Shown here one piece after another: positions 54,001 through 57,955 of a stretch of DNA of 64,000 nucleotides; positions within the stretch are counted from its first letter, which is position 1; each line of letters begins with the position of its first letter. The notes beneath the pieces were generated by a model, which did no database searches, had not been told where the DNA came from, and saw nothing but the letters and a program-made list of their open reading frames with translations. Origin of the DNA: Acanthaster planci. Lineage: Eukaryota > Echinodermata > Asteroidea > Valvatida > Acanthasteridae. The DNA lies in assembly GCF_001949145.1 (NCBI RefSeq), contig NW_019091418.1, positions 2,664,851 to 2,728,850 on the forward strand, written 5' to 3'. The position numbers and the translations under genes are program-made.

Positions 54001-56720
54001 CTTCTTGTGTGTCTTCTTTGCCATAAATGGTAATCTTACTGCCTTTCTTGAAGGATATGAATGCCGGATTCTGGTGGTCAAAATCATTTACTGCTTGGAC
54101 TTTTGATATTGGAGCTGCAAAGACACACATTAGTATAAGAAAGTTTTTCAACTTCAATGTTATTTTCTTTGAGAAACAATCATCAGCCAGCAATATTCCT
54201 GCAGGATTTTAGTAGCAAAGAACCTGCACCCATCTCTCATCAGATCGCTCTCTCAGAGCTCCAGAATTCATGTATTGAGAGTCCTTCATGAAAGATGGAA
54301 AAAGTAAACTTGCATATGTAAAAAAGAAATTTGGTTCAGAAATTATTTTCCTGGATACTATAAGAAAGGTTCATATACAGTATAAAAATAAAAGAACTAC
54401 TTTTCCTTGCAGGAAGAGAGGTATACAGGATTCAACCCAGAATTTGACATGTGAAGCACGCTGGGCATCAAGGGACGAAAATTGGAAAACAGATCCTGCA
54501 CGTTTTCCAAAATAAACACAATGTACACACAAGCATGTTAACGTTTTTTATATTTGTAGCTGAGGCCCAAACGTAAAGACTGCAAATCTACTAGACATAG
54601 CTCCTTTTAAATTTACAAACAAAATCAAAGAAAATGTTGAATTTACCTATTGTCTCACAGTCCAAGTAACTACACAAAGGACTCTACACATTGCCTTTAA
54701 CCATGTTAACATGTGGACATGATCAGGCCGGAGTAGAGTCTGAGGGAATGTGCATTATTGCTTATACCAATAATAAAATGCACATACTGTTCCACAGAAA
54801 TCACCAGATTTCACCTTCCAAACCACCACCAAACTACAGTACCAATGCTCAAAATACAAGTGGGATCCAAGATTAAATCAATGCACCTTACAAGGTCCAA
54901 GGAAAGGTGAATCCACCACTTTTTACCAATTATCCTGTCGTGTATCTGGAGCTGCTATTGTTATACTGTCAGCCTACATGTACTTGTATGCCACCTGGCA
55001 GTGTTGTAGTCAAGCCACCAATGTCGAGTCGCAGTCCTGAGTCTCAAGCCTCAAGTCTGAGTCACGAGTCACAAATCATGAATCAAGTTGTTCAGCAAAT
55101 TATTCTAAGTGTATCAAACCATGGAGGAACATCCATAATCAAAGTTGTAAGTTCATTGTGTGTTATCTGTTTTGTTTAACACTTTTGTTCGTTGAAAGCG
55201 TTCATATTCGCGACTGGTTCTCAAGACTGTGAGGCTGAATATGTACATCAGAAGTCAAGGCACCCGAAAGGTGCCGTAGATGCATAATTCATATTGTAAT
55301 AGTATTGCTTAGTAATATGTTGCCTGTGCACTTTGCTAGTGTACAGAAAGCCCACAGCACGTGTGTGGAGCATTGTACAGTGACATGCATATTAACCACT
55401 TGCCGCCGGGGACTCAAGGTTCGGGCACCGTGTGTTTATACCCGTGGCCGGGGTCTCCGAAATCGGACAATGGGAACTGGGCCTTGTAACAAAAGACCAT
55501 ACTTGGAACAAAAAACCAGGCTGCTGGGCATTATCGACATTTTTTCACTCTCAATAGTAGAGATATTCCTGCCTTGTTTTGAAACAGTATACCATGGTTT
55601 GGAGCATTAATAGTGTGAGCAGATTACCACCGGGGACAAAAGCATTCCACCACCCCAGCAATGAGCCACACTGCACCGCTGCACGCTAATCTGGCCCCTA
55701 TTGAAAAGACAGCAGTGCACTGTGCCAGGTTCATGAACAAAAGAAAGTTACATAACACCGCACAATCTTTTTGAAGAATTTTGAAAACTGAAAATCTTGA
55801 AAAAGTCCCGATGATGTGCACTGCATTTTTCAAACCACCCAGCAGCAAGTGGTTAATGTTATTCAAATTTAATTTCACAGGTTCCTTGTTCAACTCTCAC
55901 GCAAGGTGATGGGGAACCAGTTTTGTATGGTACAACCTGCATGTATACCAGAGCGGCTGCCGGGTGCCTTGAAATCTGACGCACGAAGCACTGCTTTAGT
56001 TTTTTCAAAATGGTGCCGCCCATGGTCAGCCTATCACAGGCCGGGTTTTTCAAGGTGCCATTCATCGGAAAATACTGGTGGGGCCCTATACAGTTTTGGA
56101 AAGCTTTAGGATGCTCATATGTGAAAGTCCAAACTCTGAGGAAATGCCGGTGTAAGTAAACTTGTCAAGTCATTTCGGAAGTATTAGGATTCAAAGTTTG
56201 TGACAATCCTGGTATTCCTGCATAGGCCTAACTGCAGTTTGGATTTCAGGCATTTAAATTAAAGTTAGGCCCCCTTATGCCTTGAATTTTGATGGCGACA
56301 GAAAAGAGACAGATTGTAAAAGAGAGCCATCCACAGCCCTACATAGTACGTAGTACTTGTGGGGCTAGCTCGAAGTCACACTAGGTATGATGGAGTAGTG
56401 AGTTTGAGTTCTTACAGTAGGCCTAGGGGGCCTATAACATTATTCCTCCATGCACGGAGTTCACGTCCAGACGTAAGAACTTTCTATCCCAGTATCAGTA
56501 AGCAGTATGTCATTAGCCTGCACAATGTTAACAACATACTCCATTAGAGTTCTGTAAGTAAGATTACCCAATAAGGAAAAAACCCGCAAGAAAGGAATAA
56601 CTTACTGCTGCATTGATCATCTGCACATAATTTATACCGCGGAGTCATTTCTGAATTTGTTAAAAACACACTACAACATACTAAAAACAGGACGATGAAA
56701 ATCTCCATGGCGGTCGCCAT
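17985..56720 (-). CDS. MIA3: TANGO1/MIA3 homologue (giant form), whole gene
   Basis: Transport and Golgi organisation protein 1: an ER exit-site transmembrane protein whose lumenal SH3 domain recognises bulky cargo (procollagen via HSP47 in vertebrates) and whose cytosolic part binds cTAGE5, the NRZ tether and Sec23/24. I assembled about 30 coding exons from consensus splice sites; phases agree across every junction not interrupted by a gap. Order: signal peptide, CADDQC, SH3, a lumenal region of about 4,200 residues, membrane hairpin plus transmembrane segment, coiled coils with family-typical stretches (HEKKAHDSW, RAAERELQEAKREAASLRH), and a Pro-rich tail. The total is near 5,000 residues, about 2.6 times human TANGO1. 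One gap removes part of the coiled coil and another removes part of the Cys-repeat exon. The identity is very secure; exon 10 is the least certain exon. Confidence 0.96.
18228..18584. repeat. 24-bp minisatellite in the last TANGO1 intron
   Basis: About 15 copies of gactggtctagtgaagggac plus ttgt. The right half (from about 18400) is nearly homogeneous, the left half diverged. Because 24 is a multiple of 3 and the unit lacks stops in several frames, it produces open frames on both strands that are not genes. Confidence 0.95.
19026..19153 (-). CDS. MIA3: TANGO1 exon 29: proline-rich domain, continued
   Basis: Phase 1 in, 0 out; acceptor cttgctcag|GCATG, donor TTAGAT|GTGAGT. Encodes GMRPGSRGPYPPPAGAPPPG and on to TPLD. 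Confidence 0.92.
19584..20270 (-). CDS. MIA3: TANGO1 exon 28: proline-rich domain
   Basis: A 687-base exon, phase 1-1; acceptor ttctctccag|GTGTG, donor ATCCAG|GTAAG. About 229 residues dominated by GPPPP, GPPP and DMDFGP/DRDFGP runs. This is the COPII-binding domain of TANGO1 (PPP motifs dock on Sec23 in the family). The recurring DFGPPP unit is internal amplification specific to this sequence. Confidence 0.95.
20659..20688 (-). CDS. MIA3: TANGO1 exon 27: 30-base exon
   Basis: Phase 1-1; acceptor tatgacag|GTGAA, donor AACAAG|GTACG. Encodes REGSPQPVKQ. Being symmetric, it may be alternatively used. Confidence 0.8.
21300..21370 (-). CDS. MIA3: TANGO1 exon 26: junction to proline-rich domain
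   Basis: Phase 2 in, 1 out; acceptor ggtatag|ATTGAC, donor GGAC|GTAAG. Encodes RLTELEGRRAKTDTAPLYK and on. Confidence 0.9.
21765..21832 (-). CDS. MIA3: TANGO1 exon 25: end of coiled coil 2
   Basis: Phase 0 in, 2 out; acceptor gttgacag|ATCTC, donor CACAG|GTTTG. Encodes ISARAAERELQEAKREAASL then RH, a family signature. Confidence 0.95.
22463..22498 (-). CDS. MIA3: TANGO1 exon 24: conserved HEKKAH motif
   Basis: A 36-base exon, phase 0-0; acceptor cctattag|GTTGC, donor AGCTGG|GTAAG. Encodes VAAHEKKAHDSW, near-identical to HEKKAHENW in vertebrate TANGO1 and HEKKAHDNW in cTAGE5. Confidence 0.95.
22765..22825 (-). CDS. MIA3: TANGO1 exon 23: coiled coil 2
   Basis: Phase 2 in, 0 out; acceptor acatgcag|GACTC, donor AATCAA|GTAAG. 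Encodes RTQIKDLKEELEKAERNFRN, like the ELQKTERSFKNQ of vertebrate TANGO1. Confidence 0.92.
23009..23110 (-). CDS. MIA3: TANGO1 exon 22: coiled coil 2
   Basis: Phase 2 in and out; acceptor tatggtcag|GAAAC, donor TACCG|GTGGG. Encodes RKLGREEALRLQSDSKLEN and on to EVEITNY. Confidence 0.9.
23277..23415 (-). CDS. MIA3: TANGO1 exon 21: coiled coil 2
   Basis: Phase 1 in, 2 out; acceptor atttccag|CCAAG, donor CAGAG|GTGAG. It ends KLEVMTEYFKNKEVELQR, the counterpart of KVEILNELYQQKEMALQ in vertebrates. Confidence 0.93.
23656..23873. repeat. Foldback element (long inverted repeat) in TANGO1 intron
   Basis: Arms 23656-23718 and 23800-23873 are inverted copies, with the inner 21 bases (ttactgtgccaaatacaaag..) nearly perfect and an outer match aaatctggactc / gagtccagattt. 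The loop is about 80 bases. The right arm starts about 50 bases inside the intron from the exon 20 donor. Confidence 0.75.
23926..24016 (-). CDS. MIA3: TANGO1 exon 20: coiled coil 2
   Basis: Phase 0 in, 1 out; acceptor ccttttag|GTGAGT, donor TTGAAG|GTGAGT. Encodes VSAKLSLVEGEKNELDAKYE and on. Confidence 0.9.
24279..24325 (-). CDS. MIA3: TANGO1 exon 19: start of coiled coil 2
   Basis: Phase 1 in, 0 out; acceptor gtcaacag|AAGTTG, donor AAGA|GTAAG. Encodes EVDNEARVQQLMDVTR, like the IKQMMDVSR of vertebrate TANGO1. Confidence 0.9.
24472..24532 (-). CDS. MIA3: TANGO1 exon 18: linker after coiled coil 1
   Basis: Phase 0 in, 1 out; acceptor gtttttag|GTATTA, donor ACACAG|GTGAGG. Encodes VLKDCLVQLKGLQSTEEDDT, including the acidic linker between the two coiled coils. 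Confidence 0.9.
24899..24917 (-). CDS. MIA3: TANGO1 exon 17 (partial, emerges from gap)
   Basis: The visible 19 bases give KDNEIE and then donor GAA|GTACGA, phase 0 out. Joined to exon 18 it reads KDNEIEVLKDCLVQLKGL, matching the vertebrate HKDDNI..LTNCITQLNLLE region. Confidence 0.78.
24918..25696. other. Assembly gap (779 N) in the coiled-coil region of TANGO1
   Basis: The gap interrupts at least the end of exon 16 and the start of exon 17. Both sides are coding on the - strand. Confidence 1.
25697..25740 (-). CDS. MIA3: TANGO1 exon 16 (partial, runs into gap)
   Basis: Acceptor tttcccag|AGTTTC, phase 2 in. It encodes RVSEMNEQVELLHNE before the N run. Only about a dozen residues should be missing before the KDNEIE of the next exon, judging from vertebrate spacing. 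Confidence 0.85.
26362..26498 (-). CDS. MIA3: TANGO1 exon 15: coiled coil 1 end, conserved EI-GW motif
   Basis: Phase 0 in, 2 out; acceptor tcccgcag|CTTGAG, donor GAGAG|GTACTT. It ends STKEQLTEEIAGWNER, aligning with the KKEQLQQEIEDW landmark of vertebrate TANGO1/cTAGE5. Confidence 0.92.
26540..26855 (+). repeat. SINE-tail-derived minisatellite in TANGO1 intron
   Basis: Six units of 24-33 bp around gttttcagtccctacctgag, followed by a stretch ending cattgccagaaataaatac. Both the unit and the end match the tail of the SINE at 57771-57955 (gggttttcagaccctacctg and cattaccagaaatatatg). It is read as a 5'-truncated SINE whose tail segment expanded in tandem. Confidence 0.75.
26872..26943 (-). CDS. 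MIA3: TANGO1 exon 14: coiled coil 1
   Basis: Phase 0-0, 24 codons; acceptor ctgacag|GTTGAT, donor AAAGAT|GTAAG. Encodes VDLYEEQVSTANQTIAAL and on. Confidence 0.88.
27434..27544 (-). CDS. MIA3: TANGO1 exon 13: coiled coil 1
   Basis: Phase 0-0, 37 codons; acceptor atttcag|CAATCC, donor GAACAG|GTCTG. Encodes QSCDDLKANMNTVQQELS and on, Gln-rich coiled coil. Confidence 0.88.
28446..28523 (-). CDS. MIA3: TANGO1 exon 12: coiled coil 1
   Basis: Phase 0-0, 26 codons; acceptor gtgtag|TTTAAG, donor TCG|GTAAG. Encodes FKSQNQQFYELKQNVDK and on, heptad-like. Confidence 0.88.
28648..28791. repeat. 72-bp direct duplication in TANGO1 intron
   Basis: Two adjacent near-identical 72-base copies begin actgtaacgactgaaccaag and end gttgccatggt. 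The tract lies in the intron between exons 11 and 12. Confidence 0.95.
29424..29512 (-). CDS. MIA3: TANGO1 exon 11: start of first coiled coil
   Basis: Acceptor caatgcag|CATTT, donor GCCAG|GTGTGG, phase 1 in, 0 out. Encodes FNASMLDEIEALHGQKQ and on, heptad-like; corresponds to the cytosolic start of coiled coil 1. Confidence 0.85.
29953..29977 (-). CDS. MIA3: TANGO1 exon 10: candidate 25-nt microexon
   Basis: Acceptor tttacag|ATATGC, donor AAAAG|GTTAGT. It is needed because exon 9 ends in phase 0 while the only open frame of exon 11 needs phase 1 entry; these 25 bases convert exactly. It encodes ICSCRNPK and makes a juxtamembrane CVCICSC cluster with exon 9. The alternative is another hidden exon in 29513-30512 or a different donor in exon 9. 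Confidence 0.55.
30513..30632 (-). CDS. MIA3: TANGO1 exon 9: transmembrane helix
   Basis: Phase 0-0, 40 codons, acceptor tgtttcag|TTACC, donor TGT|GTGAGT. It encodes DFLGIPWPIVIIVELIS then CAVFSFLLCVC. The D-F-x-G-x-PW entry into the helix is the same as in vertebrate TANGO1 (DFYGLPW), a strong family landmark. Confidence 0.93.
31220..31372 (-). CDS. MIA3: TANGO1 exon 8: membrane-proximal hydrophobic segment
   Basis: Phase 0-0, 51 codons, donor GAAATG|GTACG. It encodes NSTLEDWSTAGFNMMKLLLL and on to LQPLMEM, matching the position of the intramembrane hairpin that precedes the transmembrane helix in TANGO1. The acceptor is a tandem NAGNAG (tagcag), so a Gln may be added or lost at the junction. 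Confidence 0.88.
31373..34066 (-). other. TANGO1 intron between exons 7 and 8
   Basis: About 2.7 kb with AT-rich sequence and TACATG microsatellite patches near 32090-32180 and 33080-33110. No coding or RNA gene is seen. Confidence 0.8.
34067..36684 (-). CDS. MIA3: TANGO1 exon 7: acidic lumenal domain with Gln/Pro repeats
   Basis: A 2,618-base exon (about 873 codons), acceptor gaattcccag|ATGG, donor AGAAGG|GTAAGA, phase 1 in, 0 out. It is lumenal and strongly acidic. Near its N-terminal third there is a predicted helical stretch (VQDYWDRLLELPQFISDHDA and following) unlike the low-complexity surroundings. Three DPAKL[LI] motifs follow, then seven tandem 16-residue units of the form NQEVDHAQQNIEPVPP (34859-35194). 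The C-terminal part is acidic with EIKEMLNGFDPIPDGSG. A Met near the 5' end of the reading frame (36716) lies upstream of the acceptor and is not a start. Confidence 0.93.
34859..35194 (-). repeat. Seven 48-bp coding repeats (16 aa) in exon 7
   Basis: Seven tandem copies encode NQ[EG][VIL][DN]H[ATSG]QQN[IVT]EP[VA][PTS][PS]. Variation is mostly conservative. The sequence is likely disordered, Gln/Pro-rich and acidic. Confidence 0.92.
37038..37091 (-). CDS. MIA3: TANGO1 exon 6: short lumenal exon
   Basis: A 54-base exon, acceptor tttcaatag|ATCC, donor GTCAG|GTAAAG, phase 1-1. Encodes DPAKQQSPRTVDTVDTKS. Its opening DPAK recurs three times in exon 7. Being a multiple of three, it could be skipped cleanly. 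Confidence 0.85.
37092..38741 (-). other. TANGO1 intron between exons 5 and 6
   Basis: About 1.65 kb, AT-rich, with an 11-12 base T-run near 38349. I see nothing else in it. Confidence 0.8.
38742..44810 (-). CDS. MIA3: TANGO1 exon 5: giant exon with Cys/aromatic repeat array
   Basis: A 6,069-base exon, phase 1 in (acceptor aaccataacag|GTGC) and phase 1 out (AAAG|GTTGTG). The codon split G|GT with exon 4 and G|AT with exon 6 both read through, so it belongs to this gene. After an N-terminal stretch of about 300 residues it encodes at least 31 tandem units, C-x-L-x-x-x-Y-x-[FW]-L-x(7-13)-C, each followed by a basic Ser/Thr-rich spacer; unit length is about 33-50 residues. Examples of the core are CELQDHYTWLKSLRNVQQC and CQLHDHYLWLSHTNRRS. 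Central units have WL, outer units FL. The region is strongly basic. An assembly gap of 515 N hides several more units. I do not recognise the repeat as a known domain. ER-lumenal location is inferred from position; function is unknown. Confidence 0.92.
39700..43815 (-). repeat. Cys/aromatic ~36-45 aa repeat array (protein level)
   Basis: This is the extent of the tandem Cys units in exon 5, from the unit beginning CKLVDHYSFL to the one beginning CWIGRLYPLL. Two or three weaker units may continue to about 39400, and one weak unit (DWCPFLLPW) sits near the exon start. Most units carry two Cys and a Tyr-x-Phe/Trp-Leu core, preceded by Lys/Arg. A few have lost the second Cys or changed it to Tyr. 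Confidence 0.9.
41937..42451. other. Assembly gap (515 N) inside the Cys-repeat array
   Basis: The gap lies between two very similar units (tails CLLEKFYMQQTV and CFLVEFHAQQTM), typical of assembly failure in a tandem array. The frame is the same on both sides. Confidence 1.
45105..45378. repeat. 25-bp minisatellite in TANGO1 intron 4
   Basis: About eleven copies of gtcaccacccctcaacgagc plus attgt, with a few variant units in the middle. It lies in the intron between exons 4 and 5. The 25-base period shifts frame each unit, so its open frames are artefacts. Confidence 0.95.
46158..49575 (-). CDS. MIA3: TANGO1 exon 4: acidic lumenal domain with His/Thr/Asp repeats
   Basis: One 3,418-base exon (1,139 codons plus 1 base), acceptor cttccatag|GAG, donor CAAG|GTATTG, phase 0 in, 1 out. 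It is ER-lumenal by position, after the SH3 and before the membrane segments. The first third (about 48350-49260) is made of roughly ten degenerate units of 24-32 residues around a DTH or DTY core, often followed by D-x-GAKP and QV, rich in His, Thr, Asp and Gln. The middle and end are low-complexity acidic Ser/Thr/Glu sequence with clusters such as DEDEGEGLEG and a basic patch KRKRRERR-like near the end. Vertebrate TANGO1 has an acidic disordered lumenal region here, so the position and charge fit, but I see no residue-level match. Confidence 0.93.
48350..49260 (-). repeat. His/Thr/Asp-rich protein repeat within exon 4
   Basis: About ten coding units of 24-32 residues, each anchored by a DTH/DTY/DIH core. 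The clearest are SDTYAIKDSGAKP, TDTYTEVDGGAKP and ADTYHGIEHGAKP. Copies are diverged, so the array is old. His density is unusual for a lumenal linker. Confidence 0.75.
49600..49799. repeat. 33-bp minisatellite with 66-bp higher-order unit
   Basis: Six 33-base units around ctcatagctggtaacttgatg alternate between an aaaacactga and an aaaacagtaa ending, so the true unit is a 66-base dimer, three times. It ends 24 bases from the exon 4 acceptor on the gene strand. Confidence 0.95.
50327..50431 (-). CDS. MIA3: TANGO1 exon 3: end of SH3 domain
   Basis: Acceptor tttaacag|GAGCCC, donor ATTGAG|GTAATG, phase 0-0, 35 codons. EKRGFFSQDVVKEHVVF corresponds to the GYFPKDLI-type last strand of the family SH3 domain. 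No Cys is present where vertebrate proteins have the partner of the lost exon-2 Cys. Confidence 0.92.
50432..53971 (-). other. TANGO1 intron between exons 2 and 3
   Basis: About 3.5 kb. It contains two related inverted-repeat elements (50838-50917 and 51100-51209), a TACATG patch near 52200-52310 and GC-palindromic motifs near 52507 and 53434. No gene is seen. Confidence 0.75.
50838..51209. repeat. Two tandem copies of a dispersed repeat with inverted ends
   Basis: Each copy starts tcaaacttcaacagg (50838 and 51100), has gtttggtac in the middle and ends in an inverted form ttg(a/g)agtttgttgg (to 50917 and 51209). The family is not identified. Confidence 0.6.
53972..54114 (-). CDS. MIA3: TANGO1 exon 2: first part of SH3 domain
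   Basis: Acceptor tttgcag|CTCC, donor CAA|GTAAG, phase 1 in and 0 out. It encodes VQAVNDFDHQNPAFISFKKG and later LWYGGVQ, the ALxDF, FKKGD-like and WxGxV landmarks of the MIA-type SH3 fold. The Cys found in this loop of human TANGO1 (DCRF) is replaced by Pro. Confidence 0.93.
55392..55856. mobile_element. piggyBac-like MITE with TTAA target duplication
   Basis: A TTAA at 55392-55395 is followed by ccacttgccgccggg; on the right gcagcaagtgg precedes TTAA 55853-55856. The inverted ends match over about 16 bases with two differences. The roughly 457-base interior has no transposase frame. TTAA duplication and short inverted ends are the piggyBac hallmark. It lies in TANGO1 intron 1. Confidence 0.75.
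56606..56720 (-). CDS. MIA3: TANGO1 exon 1: signal peptide and CADxxC motif
   Basis: Start ATG at 56720-56718; a second in-frame Met is at codon 5. Residues about 6-22 are hydrophobic (IFIVLFLVCCSVFL), a classic signal peptide, then YKLCADDQCS, which matches the conserved opening of MIA/TANGO1 SH3 domains, including the first disulfide pair. The exon ends AGCA|GTAAG in phase 1 (donor 56604-56605). The first Met is preferred because it overlaps the YY1-like promoter motif. Confidence 0.93.
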
Positions 56721-56760
56721 TTTGAACACGTCGGCATTGCCCTTCAAGATCTCGCGAGAT
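56706..56760 (-). promoter_or_regulatory. TANGO1 core promoter: TCTCGCGAGA and YY1-like element
   Basis: A perfect palindromic TCTCGCGAGA lies at 56751-56760, about 30 bases upstream of the start codon, with a CCAAT-type site next to it. The start codon itself sits in AAAATGGCGACC, matching the YY1 consensus AAnATGGCGnC. TCTCGCGAGA is a known housekeeping core-promoter motif (bound by BANP and, when methylated, ZBTB33). The 5' UTR must be very short. Confidence 0.7.
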
Positions 56761-57770
56761 ATCCAATGTTTACCGTGGACATAAATATTCAACACAAGGT
56801 CAACTGTCTCTAGAGATTTTGAAAGATCTTTTCTGAAAAAACTCATCTGATGATACTCTAATTTCTCAGATACATTCTAAAATATTATTGAATATATTTT
56901 CAAGTTCATTTGTTCGAATGCCAAACAAAATACATGTTACGGGAAAAGAATAAATATAAATATTCATTCATCACGATAGGTCAAGTCTAGTCACTGCCTC
57001 ATTGTACATGCCTAGCTTGCCTTCACTACATGCGATAGAGCGACAGACGATTCACAAAACGATGAATGAATTCAACGAAAAACATTAAAGTCAATAATTT
57101 TGCAGTTCTGTTTGCTGTTTCGAAGAAGTGGTTAATGAAATCGCCGTGTGAAGAAGGGTTGCGATACAGTAGCTCTCCATGAGTGAATCGTGCACAGACT
57201 TGGCGAAATCGGATTTTGTTTTCTCCAGAGGTGGTCCTTTTACAACGCAACAAATCGAATTAGATTTTCTGCTGCTTAACTCTGAACACACTACATTCGT
57301 CACCGCACGACGGAGTGGCTAGCCACGGACCCTCTACTTAAGCGGACCACAACCAAGTACATGTACCAACAGCATGAACTAGGCCTACAAAATGTCAGTT
57401 ACCCTACACTTTGATGTGGTCACCAGTATCCGACTTGAATAGATCTTTATTTTCATGACTGATTAAACAAAATGATTGTTGCTGTCGCGGTTGAAAAAGG
57501 GAACAAAAGGCCTTTCCTGCTCATGTACTAGAGAACAAGATTACATCTTCGGAGGATATACATGTAGTCTCAACTTAACAACAAATTGGTTTAAACATGC
57601 CTTTGATGTAAGTATTTCCTCATCTTTAAGTTCTTCCTGGACATGCTGAAAGACAAACCTTAAACTGCAGTCATAGTGGTTGCATGTTTTATTAGGGTAA
57701 AGAGTTCCTCATATAAATGCCACTAATTTTGCCCTTGCAGTGAGTGGACTATCTGACTAGGCCTATCATC

Positions 57771-57955
57771 CGGGAGTCAGGTTGGCGTAGTGGTTCTTTC
57801 CTCGCCTTCCACCTCTGCGGCCCGGGTTGAAATCCCGGCCCGGTCCACATGTGGATTGGGTTTTCAGACCCTACCTGATTCCATGGGTTTTACCCAGAAT
57901 ATTCCTTTGGGGCTTTTGATGAATCCTTGGTGTCATTACCAGAAATATATGTATA
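57771..57955 (+). mobile_element. tRNA-derived SINE, near full length
   Basis: Box A ttggcgtagtggttc at 57782-57796, box B cgggttgaaatcccg at 57823-57837, then a body with gattgggttttcagacccta and a 3' end at cattaccagaaatatatg. It has the form of an RNA polymerase III SINE. Its tail matches the expanded repeat at 26540-26855. Confidence 0.7.

Noticed and set aside
57026-57303. Two overlapping frames on the - strand upstream of TANGO1
   Set aside because: No recognisable domain; both are short and lie just upstream of the promoter without splice support.
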